Shown: in pieces, positions 1-5,153 of the stretch
How the letters are laid out: the number at the start of each line of letters is the position of its first letter
Position numbering within the stretch: the stretch's first letter is position 1
From: Acidovorax delafieldii
Lineage (GTDB): Bacteria > Pseudomonadota > Gammaproteobacteria > Burkholderiales > Burkholderiaceae_C
Reading direction: 5' to 3'
Assembly: GCA_002327945.1 (NCBI GenBank)
Contig: DCVY01000211.1
Location: 12,124 to 20,035 of the forward strand
DNA length: 7,912 bases
The notes under the pieces: model-generated
Databases searched by the model: none
Seen by the model: the letters and a program-made list of their open reading frames with translations, nothing else
What the model was told of the DNA's origin: nothing
Translations under genes and position numbers: made by a program

Positions 1-165
1 ATTTCATGCGGCTTGCGAAGGGATAGAAAGCGGTCAACTGCCGGTTTTAGGTTTATGGGTTACGCACCAGGAGCCTGGACGGGGACGGCGCTGTGTGCGC
101 AGCCGCATCGATGGCGCGTGTTGCGGTGCACGCTCGCCTTCGTGCAGCCCGCGGCGGCACGCGCG

Positions 166-171
166 GATAAT
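166..171 (+). promoter_or_regulatory. possible -10 box of a leaderless promoter for the LysR-type gene
   Basis: GATAAT matches the sigma-70 -10 consensus at five of six bases and ends six bases before the ATG at 178. That spacing would put transcription initiation at or beside the start codon. No good Shine-Dalgarno sequence precedes the ATG (only a GGGGCG run), which fits a leaderless transcript. I see no convincing -35 hexamer 16-18 bases upstream, so this is a weak call based on one box. Confidence 0.35.
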
Positions 172-177
172 GGGGCG

Positions 178-1116
178 ATGGAAACCAAGTGGCTTGAGGA
201 TTTTGTCAGTTTGGCGGAGACGCGCAGCTTCAGCCGCTCTGCCCAGCTGAGGCATGTGACGCAGCCGGCTTTTTCGCGCCGCATTCAGGCGCTGGAGGCG
301 TGGGCCGGAACCGATCTGGTGGATCGCAGTTCCTACCCCACGCGCCTGACACCCGCGGGCAAGACGCTGTACGACCAGGCACTGGAGATGCTGCAGGCCA
401 TGCAGAACACGCGCGCCATGCTGCGCGCGCACACCAGCGCCAGCCGGGACATGATCGAGTTTGCCGTGCCGCACACGCTGGCACTCACGTTTTTTCCGGC
501 ATGGGTGTCAAGCCTGCACGAAAAATTCGGCCCCTTCAAAAGCCGCCTCATTGCGCTGAATGTGCACGATGCGGTGATGCGCCTGGTGGAGGGGGGCTGC
601 GACCTGATGATCGCCTACCACCACGCATCGCAACCTTTGCAGCTGGACACCGACCGCTACGAGGTGGTGAACCTGGGGCAAGAGGTGCTGTCGCCCTACA
701 GCAAGCCCGATGCCGACGGGCAGCCGCTGTTTCGCCTGCCAGGGCGCGTGGGCCAGCCGCTGCCCTATCTGGGCTACGCGCCGGGGGCCTATCTGGGGCG
801 CATGACCGAGCTCATCCTCAAAGAATCCGGCACCGCCATTCACCTGGAGCGGGTCTATGAAACCGACATGGCCGAAGGCCTCAAGGCCATGGCGCTGGAA
901 GGCCAGGGCGTGGCGTTTCTTCCGCACAGCGCGGTCAAGAAGGATGTGCGCGCGCGCAAACTGGTGAGCGCGGAACCGCTGGGCCAGGCGGGTCTGCAGA
1001 TCGTGATGGATGTGCGCGCCTACCGCGAGAAACCCGGCGCAAAAGAAGCTCCGAAAGGCACGGCGCAAGCCCTGTGGATTTATCTGCAGGGCGTGGGATC
1101 CAGCCAGGGGTCATAA
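178..1116 (+). CDS. LysR-type transcriptional regulator, HypT/YjiE-like
   Basis: A 312-residue DNA-binding regulator of usual LysR length. Residues about 3-60 form the winged helix-turn-helix, with the recognition segment around VTQPAFSRRIQALE (27-40) and the typical LTPAGK turn at 57-62. Residues about 90-305 form the effector-binding domain. The opening ETKWLEDF, the QPAFSRRI core, the AYLGR segment at 204-208 and ALEGQGVAFLP at 239-249 resemble E. coli HypT (YjiE), the hypochlorite-responsive LysR protein, as I recall its sequence. Two of the three methionines reported to switch HypT appear to be leucine here (L113, L206); the third is kept (M231). The ATG at 178 is chosen because the LysR domain begins directly there. 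The 55-residue upstream extension to an ATG at 13 does not look like LysR. The gene lies co-directionally upstream of gltI, so regulation of that importer is possible but unproven. Family assignment is firm; HypT orthology and an oxidant ligand are inference. Confidence 0.9.
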   Translation: METKWLEDFVSLAETRSFSRSAQLRHVTQPAFSRRIQALEAWAGTDLVDRSSYPTRLTPAGKTLYDQALEMLQAMQNTRAMLRAHTSASRDMIEFAVPHTLALTFFPAWVSSLHEKFGPFKSRLIALNVHDAVMRLVEGGCDLMIAYHHASQPLQLDTDRYEVVNLGQEVLSPYSKPDADGQPLFRLPGRVGQPLPYLGYAPGAYLGRMTELILKESGTAIHLERVYETDMAEGLKAMALEGQGVAFLPHSAVKKDVRARKLVSAEPLGQAGLQIVMDVRAYREKPGAKEAPKGTAQALWIYLQGVGSSQGS

Positions 1117-1131
1117 ACCATGTGCATGGTT
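1116..1131. promoter_or_regulatory. 16-bp palindrome, candidate upstream activator site
   Basis: AACCATG-TG-CATGGTT is a perfect inverted repeat with seven-base arms and a two-base centre. It overlaps the last base of the LysR stop codon. It lies about 110-125 bases upstream of the start expected from the sigma-54 promoter at 1217, within the range usual for enhancer sites of sigma-54 activators. It lacks a T-run and its stem is short, so it is a poor terminator. Which protein binds it, if any, cannot be told from the sequence. Confidence 0.45.
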
Positions 1132-1216
1132 GCTCGCACATTCGGTATGGGAGGTTCAGGGGGCTGACATTGACGGTCGGCGTGCACGCGGTGCCCCGCA
1201 GGTCGCAGCCTTGCTG

Positions 1217-1232
1217 TGGCACAAAGGTTGCT
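1217..1232 (+). promoter_or_regulatory. sigma-54 (RpoN) -24/-12 promoter for gltI
   Basis: TGGCAC-AAAGG-TTGCT matches the sigma-54 consensus TGGCAC-N5-TTGCW at every conserved position. The invariant GG is at 1218-1219 and GC at 1230-1231, with the required ten bases between. Transcription would begin near 1243 and run into gltI, whose start codon is at 1485. Sigma-54 control is established for acidic amino acid transporters in Pseudomonas (AauR-regulated aat genes), which supports the reading. It implies an enhancer-binding activator encoded elsewhere, because no AAA+ activator gene is in this window. Confidence 0.8.
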
Positions 1233-1301
1233 TGCTGAATTTTCAGGTATTGGCAGGAACGTCGCATGGCAAATGGTCGTCCAATCAGTCTGGTCAACCC
1301 T

Positions 1302-1351
1302 GTTGCAGGCTGACCCCGTCGGTCAGTCGTTTGCAGCGCGGCGCCTGCAAC
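1302..1351 (+). repeat. nested inverted repeat in the gltI leader
   Basis: GTTGCAGGC (1302-1310) is the exact reverse complement of GCCTGCAAC (1343-1351), a nine-base outer stem. Inside it, CTGACC (1310-1315) and GGTCAG (1321-1326) form a six-base stem with a CCGTC loop; the two stems share base 1310, so it can pair in only one of them. As RNA this would make a two-storey hairpin with an unpaired stretch on its 3' side. No T-run follows, so it is not a standard intrinsic terminator. Confidence 0.5.
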
Positions 1352-1354
1352 CAC

Positions 1355-1391
1355 CCTGCCGGCCAGGTGCCGTGGTGACCGGCGCGGCAGG
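1355..1391 (+). repeat. second inverted repeat in the gltI leader
   Basis: CCTGCCG (1355-1361) is the exact reverse complement of CGGCAGG (1385-1391), a seven-base stem with a 23-base loop, three bases after the previous hairpin. The loop contains TGACC at 1376-1380, which could instead pair with GGTCA at 1321-1325 and disturb the preceding structure. In GC-rich DNA a seven-base stem can arise by chance, so function is uncertain. Confidence 0.35.
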
Positions 1392-1472
1392 TGAACCCGT
1401 TGCTGTGGACGGTGCTGCTCGCTCACAATGCGTGTGCAGGCGAGTCTCAGGAATTTCTTTTTTGCTTGACAC

Positions 1473-1478
1473 AAGGAG
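1473..1478 (+). promoter_or_regulatory. ribosome binding site of gltI (decides the start)
   Basis: AAGGAG is a strong Shine-Dalgarno sequence. An in-frame ATG at 1479 abuts it with no spacing, whereas the ATG at 1485 is six bases away. The latter also gives a clean signal peptide beginning MKKHIL, so 1485 is the start used here. Confidence 0.75.
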
Positions 1479-1484
1479 ATGGAT

Positions 1485-2384
1485 ATGAAGAAGCATATTT
1501 TGGCGATGGCTGTGCTTGCTCTGGCTGCCGGTAGTGCTTTTGCGCAGGTGAATGACACCCTGGCCAAGATCAAGTCGTCTGGCCGCATCACGCTGGGCGT
1601 GCGCGAATCGTCGGGCCTGTCGTACACGCTGGGCAATGGCAAGTATGTGGGCTTTCATACCGAGATGGCCGAGCGCATCATCTCCGACCTGCGCAAGCAG
1701 CTGGGCCTGTCCGCGCTGGAAACCAGGTACCAGCCTGTCACCTCGCAGAACCGCATCCCGCTGGTGACCAATGGCACGGTGGATCTGGAGTGCGGCTCCA
1801 CCACCAACAACGCAGCGCGCCAGAAAGACGTGGCCTTTGCAGTGACCACCTATGTGGAAGAAGTGCGCATCGCCGTCAAGGCCAACTCGGGCATCACCTC
1901 GATCAAGGACCTCAACGGCAAGAGCGTGGCCACCACCACGGGCACGACCTCGGTGCAGACCTTGCGCAAGAACGAACGCGCGGGCGGCATCGACTTCAAG
2001 GAGGTCTATGGCAAGGACCACGCCGACAGCTTCTTGCTGCTGGAAACCGGCCGTGCCGATGCGTTCGTGATGGACGGCTCCATCCTGGCTGCCAACATCT
2101 CCAAGGCCAAGAACCCGGCCGACTTCAAGATCGTGGGTGAAGTGCTGTCGGTCGAGCCCATCGCCTGCATGCTGCGCAAGGACGATCCGGCCTTCAAGAA
2201 GGCCGTGGACGACAGCATCAAGCGCCAGATCGCCGACGGTTCGCTGGCCAAGCTGTACGACAAGTGGTTCATGCAACCCGTGCCGCCGACCAACACCAGG
2301 ATCGGTCTGCCGCTGTCGGATGCCACCAAGGCCGCATGGGCCAATCCCAATGACAAGCCCATGGAAGATTACGCCAAGAAGTAA
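1485..2384 (+). CDS. gltI: glutamate/aspartate ABC transporter, periplasmic binding protein
   Basis: A 299-residue precursor of the family 3 solute-binding proteins (SBP_bac_3). It binds acidic amino acids in the periplasm and delivers them to GltJK. Residues 1-20 are a classic Sec signal peptide with two lysines, a hydrophobic core and an AFA cleavage box, so the mature protein should begin QVNDTLAKIK. There is no lipobox cysteine. Stretches shared with E. coli GltI as I recall it include SQNRIPL (87-93), ECGSTTNN (102-109), GTTS (153-156), KDHADSF (177-183), CMLRKDDP (228-235) and DKWF (259-262), which together make the assignment secure. It is the first gene of the importer cluster, driven from the sigma-54 promoter upstream, and is followed by a terminator-like hairpin before the permease genes. 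Relative preference for glutamate or aspartate cannot be read from the sequence. Confidence 0.95.
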   Translation: MKKHILAMAVLALAAGSAFAQVNDTLAKIKSSGRITLGVRESSGLSYTLGNGKYVGFHTEMAERIISDLRKQLGLSALETRYQPVTSQNRIPLVTNGTVDLECGSTTNNAARQKDVAFAVTTYVEEVRIAVKANSGITSIKDLNGKSVATTTGTTSVQTLRKNERAGGIDFKEVYGKDHADSFLLLETGRADAFVMDGSILAANISKAKNPADFKIVGEVLSVEPIACMLRKDDPAFKKAVDDSIKRQIADGSLAKLYDKWFMQPVPPTNTRIGLPLSDATKAAWANPNDKPMEDYAKK

Positions 2385-2396
2385 CCTCCAGGATTG

Positions 2397-2435
2397 AGCC
2401 GCCCCTTCGGACTGCGGGTTTGAGGGGGCTTTTTT
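2397..2435 (+). terminator. intrinsic terminator or attenuator between gltI and gltJ
   Basis: AGCC-G-CCC (2397-2404) can pair with GGGGGCT (2424-2430), leaving one bulged G and a 19-base loop. Six T residues close the element (2430-2435). An alternative shorter stem pairs CCGC (2399-2402) with GCGG (2414-2417). It lies 13 bases after the gltI stop. A leaky terminator here would let most transcripts end after gltI and a minority continue into gltJKL, the usual way binding protein is kept in excess. The bulge and long loop make it imperfect. Confidence 0.6.
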
Positions 2436-2490
2436 GTTGGACGCCGTCTGCGGTGCCCATGACTCCCCCGTTTGAAGAAGGAAGCCACCT

Positions 2491-3249
2491 ATGAGCTGGG
2501 ATTGGCAGGTGTTTTGCGAAGACACCCTGGAGCGGCAGGTGGTGCAGGGCTGCTTTGGCAAGGGCGGCGACATCACTTATCTGGACTGGATGCTGTCGGC
2601 CTGGGGCTGGACCGTGTCGGTTTCTCTCTCGGCGCTGGCGGTGGCGCTGGTGCTGGGGGCGGTCATTGGCACGCTGCGCACGCTGCAGGACCGGCCCGTT
2701 GTGGTGCGGCTGTGCAATACCTGGGTGGAACTGTTTCGCAACATTCCCCTGCTGGTGCAGATTTTTCTGTGGTACCACGTCTTGCCCACCTTGTTTCCGG
2801 CCATGCAGGCCGTGCCGGGCTTTGTGCTGGTGGTGCTGGCGCTGGGGTTCTTTACCTCGGCGCGGATCGCCGAACAGGTGCGCTCGGGCATCCAGGCGCT
2901 GCCGCGCGGCCAGCGCCATGCCGGCCTGGCCGTGGGCTTCACCACGTTCCAGACCTACCGCTATGTGCTGCTGCCCATGGCGTTTCGCATCATCATTCCG
3001 CCGCTGACCAGCGAGGCGATGAACATCTTCAAGAACTCGTCCGTGGCGTTTGCCGTGTCGGTGGCCGAGCTGACCATGTTTGCCATGCAGGCCCAGGAAG
3101 AAACCTCGCGCGGCATCGAGGTCTATCTGGCCGTCACGGCCTGCTACATCGTCTCGGCATTTGCCATCAACCGCATCATGGCCTTCATCGAAAAGCGGGC
3201 GCGCATCCCCGGGATGGTGCTGGCCGGTGGCGCGGGCGGGGGGCACTGA
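2491..3249 (+). CDS. gltJ: glutamate/aspartate ABC transporter permease GltJ
   Basis: A 252-residue inner-membrane permease of the polar amino acid (HisM-like) family, one half of the GltJ-GltK channel. Hydrophobic segments lie at about 41-61, 85-101, 108-124, 158-172 and 212-233. ELFRNIPL (80-87) is the family's characteristic segment. The cytoplasmic EAA loop that docks onto the ATPase spans about 143-162, with AGLAVG and the terminal LLP. The N-terminal SWDW opening and the IPG near the C-terminus also resemble E. coli GltJ. AAGGAAG at 2478-2484 is a good ribosome binding site six bases before the ATG. The stop is separated from the gltK start by a single base, so the two permeases are probably translationally coupled. 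The C-terminus ends in a glycine-rich tail with no obvious role. Confidence 0.93.
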   Translation: MSWDWQVFCEDTLERQVVQGCFGKGGDITYLDWMLSAWGWTVSVSLSALAVALVLGAVIGTLRTLQDRPVVVRLCNTWVELFRNIPLLVQIFLWYHVLPTLFPAMQAVPGFVLVVLALGFFTSARIAEQVRSGIQALPRGQRHAGLAVGFTTFQTYRYVLLPMAFRIIIPPLTSEAMNIFKNSSVAFAVSVAELTMFAMQAQEETSRGIEVYLAVTACYIVSAFAINRIMAFIEKRARIPGMVLAGGAGGGH

Positions 3250-3250
3250 C

Positions 3251-3922
3251 ATGGACTTGGGCCTTGATTTTTCCTTCTACAACTGGGAGCTGATCTCCAA
3301 TTTCGTGCTCAAGGGGCTGTATTTCAGCCTCCTGCTCACGCTGGTGGCCACTCTGGGTGGCGTGATCTTTGGCACGGTGCTGGCGCTCATGCGCCTGTCG
3401 GGCAAGAAGTGGCTTGCGGCGCCCGCCACCATCTATGTCAACGGCATGCGCAGCATTCCGCTGGTCATGGTGATCTTGTGGTTCTTTTTGCTGGTGCCAG
3501 CCATCATCGGCCGGCCCATCGGTGCCGAGATGTCCGCAGTGATTACTTTCATTGCGTTTGAAGCCGCCTATTTCAGCGAGATCATGCGTGCGGGCATCCA
3601 GTCGGTGCCGCAGGGGCAGGTGTATGCCGGCCAGGCGCTGGGCATGACGTACAGCCAGAACATGAAGCTGGTGGTGCTGCCGCAGGCGTTTCGCAACATG
3701 CTGCCGGTGCTGCTCACGCAGACCATCATCCTGTTCCAGGACACCTCGCTGGTGTATGCCATCGGCGCCTACGACATGCTCAAGGGTTTTGAAGTGGCCG
3801 GCAAGAATTTTGGCCGTCCCATCGAGGCCTATCTGGCTGCGGCAGTGCTGTATTTCGTGATGTGCTACGCCTTGTCCTGGATGGTCAAGCGCCTGCACCA
3901 GAAGATCGCAATTATTCGATGA
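3251..3922 (+). CDS. gltK: glutamate/aspartate ABC transporter permease GltK
   Basis: A 223-residue inner-membrane permease, the partner of GltJ and almost the same length as E. coli GltK (224). Hydrophobic spans lie at about 21-47, 66-86, 95-108, 150-170 and 191-214. RSIPLVMV (67-74), EAAYFSEI (104-111), the EAA-loop core YAGQALGM (125-132), LPQAFR (143-148) and LFQDTSLVY (161-169) match the family closely. The ATG at 3251 follows the gltJ stop after one base and has a G-rich ribosome binding sequence inside the gltJ end (about 3238-3243). A longer reading from an ATG at 3080 would lie mostly inside gltJ and lacks family similarity, so it is rejected. Confidence 0.93.
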   Translation: MDLGLDFSFYNWELISNFVLKGLYFSLLLTLVATLGGVIFGTVLALMRLSGKKWLAAPATIYVNGMRSIPLVMVILWFFLLVPAIIGRPIGAEMSAVITFIAFEAAYFSEIMRAGIQSVPQGQVYAGQALGMTYSQNMKLVVLPQAFRNMLPVLLTQTIILFQDTSLVYAIGAYDMLKGFEVAGKNFGRPIEAYLAAAVLYFVMCYALSWMVKRLHQKIAIIR

Positions 3923-4031
3923 CACCCCCTGAGTCGCTTCGCGCCTTCCCCCTCCAGGGGGACGACGCCGGTAGCCTGGCAAAGCCAGTTCCACGGCGTC
4001 CGCTGGCTTCGGCCGTGCCGATTTGACGGCC
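3923..4031. repeat. structured GC-rich intergenic repeat between gltK and gltL
   Basis: The gap between gltK and gltL holds three hairpins in a row. The first is CCCCCT-CC-AGGGGG at 3948-3961. The second is GACGCCG (3964-3970) pairing with CGGCGTC (3994-4000), with an inner CTGGC-AAA-GCCAG at 3976-3988. The third is GGCCGT (4011-4016) pairing with ACGGCC (4026-4031). The wording, with CCCCTGAGTCGCTTCGCG followed by a C-run and G-run and then a GACGCCG/CGGCGTC stem, resembles an intergenic repeat I recall from many Comamonadaceae genomes. The repeat identity comes from memory and needs a copy count. Inside an operon it could protect the upstream mRNA or trim expression of gltL. Confidence 0.55.
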
Positions 4032-4074
4032 AGGGCCATGAACAAGTGACACAAGAGCAGAGATTGGAGAAAAA

Positions 4075-4812
4075 ATGATTGAACTCAAAAACGTATCCAA
4101 GTGGTATGGCCCCGTGCAGGTGCTGACCGATTGCTCCACCACCATCCAGAAAGGCGAGGTGGTGGTGGTGTGCGGCCCTTCGGGCTCGGGCAAGTCCACG
4201 CTGATCAAGACCATCAATGCGCTGGAGCCGTTCCAGAAGGGCGAGATCTATGTGGACGGCGTGGCTGTGCACGACCCCAAGACCGACCTGCCCAAGCTGC
4301 GCAGCCGCGTGGGTATGGTGTTCCAGCACTTCGAACTGTTTCCCCACCTGTCGGTGACCGACAACCTCACCATCGCGCAGATCAAGGTGCTGGGCCGCAG
4401 TGCCGACGACGCCAACAAGCGCGGTCTCAAAATGCTCGAGCGCGTGGGCCTGATGGCGCACAAGGACAAGTTCCCAGGGCAGCTCTCGGGCGGCCAGCAA
4501 CAGCGCGTGGCCATTGCACGGGCGCTTTCCATGGACCCCATCGTGATGCTGTTCGACGAGCCCACCTCGGCGCTCGACCCCGAAATGGTCGGCGAAGTGC
4601 TGGATGTGATGGTGGGCCTGGCGCACGAAGGCATGACCATGATGTGCGTGACCCACGAAATGGGGTTTGCCCGCAAGGTGAGCAACCGCGTGATCTTCAT
4701 GGACGTGGGCGGCAAGATTCTGGAGGATTGCTCCAAGGATGATTTCTTCGGCAACCCCGAAGCCCGCAAGCCACGCACCAAGGACTTCCTCAACAAGATC
4801 CTGCAGCACTGA
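4075..4812 (+). CDS. gltL: glutamate/aspartate ABC transporter ATP-binding protein GltL
   Basis: A 245-residue cytoplasmic ATPase that powers the GltJK channel. All ABC motifs are present and intact: Walker [10 protein letters not shown] (34-42), Q-loop glutamine 84 in [10 protein letters not shown], signature LSGGQQQR (137-144), Walker B VMLFDE (157-162) with catalytic E162, D-loop SALD (165-168) and switch histidine H194. The length and the opening [12 protein letters not shown] are typical of polar amino acid importers. GGAGA at 4066-4070 is the ribosome binding site, four bases before the ATG. It is separated from gltK by 152 bases containing the structured repeat; I see no clear promoter there, so it is probably still co-transcribed with gltJK. 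Confidence 0.94.
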   Translation: MIELKNVSKWYGPVQVLTDCSTTIQKGEVVVVCGPSGSGKSTLIKTINALEPFQKGEIYVDGVAVHDPKTDLPKLRSRVGMVFQHFELFPHLSVTDNLTIAQIKVLGRSADDANKRGLKMLERVGLMAHKDKFPGQLSGGQQQRVAIARALSMDPIVMLFDEPTSALDPEMVGEVLDVMVGLAHEGMTMMCVTHEMGFARKVSNRVIFMDVGGKILEDCSKDDFFGNPEARKPRTKDFLNKILQH

Positions 4813-4887
4813 GAACGTGAACGTTAAGATGCCCTGGGCCGGAATCCCCCGGCGCGCGGCCTCAATGCCCTGAACGAGATACTGAAA

Positions 4888-5079
4888 ATGAAGCCACCCG
4901 TGGTCATTACCGCCGAACTGACGCCCGAAAACGCCCAGGCGCTGGCGCGCTTCGTCAAGAACATCAGCCATGAGGCCATCCGGGCTTGTTCCCGCGACGA
5001 CGCGGAAACCTTCCTCGTGCGCGACGCCCTCGATTCGCTGCGCGAAGCACTGGATCTGGCCGGTTTTGATCCCGAATAA
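4888..5079 (+). CDS. small conserved-type protein of unknown function
   Basis: A 63-residue acidic protein, [13 protein letters not shown] onward, predicted soluble with no signal peptide or membrane span. The layout is a short beta-strand-like opening (VVITAEL), then two probable helices (about 12-27 and 39-59). Its pattern [17 protein letters not shown], then a DA-rich middle, then LREAL with GFDP near the end, reminds me of a family of short proteobacterial proteins annotated only as a domain of unknown function (possibly DUF7706; from memory, unchecked). Coding is supported by G/C third-position bias and by a compact fit between gltL and pyrC. The ribosome binding site is weak (a purine patch ACGAGA about ten bases upstream). 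No function can be assigned, and the neighbours do not suggest one. Confidence 0.65.
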   Translation: MKPPVVITAELTPENAQALARFVKNISHEAIRACSRDDAETFLVRDALDSLREALDLAGFDPE

Positions 5080-5093
5080 ACCCCACTGCTTGC

Positions 5094-5113
5094 GCCAGCC
5101 GGGCGGGGCTGGC
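5094..5113. repeat. inverted repeat between the small gene and pyrC
   Basis: GCCAGCC (5094-5100) and GGCTGGC (5107-5113) are exact reverse complements around a six-base loop. No T-run follows on either strand, so it is not a standard intrinsic terminator, although it lies where transcripts from upstream would be expected to end. It ends 27 bases before the possible pyrC -10 box, so it could equally be an operator. Confidence 0.35.
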
Positions 5114-5140
5114 AAATACCCGGTGGCGGCGGGGTGATGG

Positions 5141-5146
5141 GACAAT
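5141..5146 (+). promoter_or_regulatory. possible -10 box of a leaderless pyrC promoter
   Basis: GACAAT matches the -10 consensus at four of six bases and ends seven bases before the pyrC ATG. This would start the message at or next to the start codon. No Shine-Dalgarno sequence lies between the box and the ATG. The layout is the same as that before the LysR-type gene. No credible -35 hexamer is seen, so support is weak. Confidence 0.35.
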
Positions 5147-5153
5147 AGCGACC

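Larger units (their letters stand above)
1243..1484 (+). other. long gltI 5' leader, non-coding
   Basis: If transcription begins at the sigma-54 promoter, gltI carries an untranslated leader of about 240 nt. I find no convincing small coding sequence in it. It holds two adjacent inverted-repeat structures (1302-1351 and 1355-1391), and alternating GGTCA (1292, 1321) and TGACC (1311, 1376) blocks that could pair in more than one way. The last part, from about 1392, looks unstructured and ends in a T-rich stretch (1455-1463) and the ribosome binding site. I do not recognise a known riboswitch. The transcript start is inferred. Confidence 0.4.

Noticed and set aside
128..145. GCACG/CGTGC inverted repeat upstream of the LysR-type gene as an autoregulatory site
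   Set aside because: The arms are five bases, too short to separate from chance in this GC-rich stretch, with no other support.
13..177. Upstream in-frame extension of the LysR-type gene (55 residues)
   Set aside because: It has no LysR similarity, and the regulator domain begins directly at the ATG at 178.
1141..1145. TTCGG, a half-site of the AauR-type operator known from Pseudomonas
   Set aside because: Only one half is present; no matching CCGAA lies at the expected distance, so a five-base match is not evidence.
1466..1471. TTGACA, a perfect -35 hexamer just before gltI
   Set aside because: It lies 13 bases before the start codon. A -10 box at proper spacing would fall inside the coding sequence, and none is seen there.
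1323..2576. Long minus-strand reading frame opposite gltI, and similar antisense frames opposite gltJ, gltL, pyrC and htpX
   Set aside because: They mirror real genes in GC-rich DNA, are rich in histidine, arginine and glutamine as shadow frames usually are, and show no recognisable domain.
4838..4853. GCCGG/CCGGC hairpin after gltL as a terminator
   Set aside because: The stem is only five bases with no T-run, and such stems are common by chance at this GC content.
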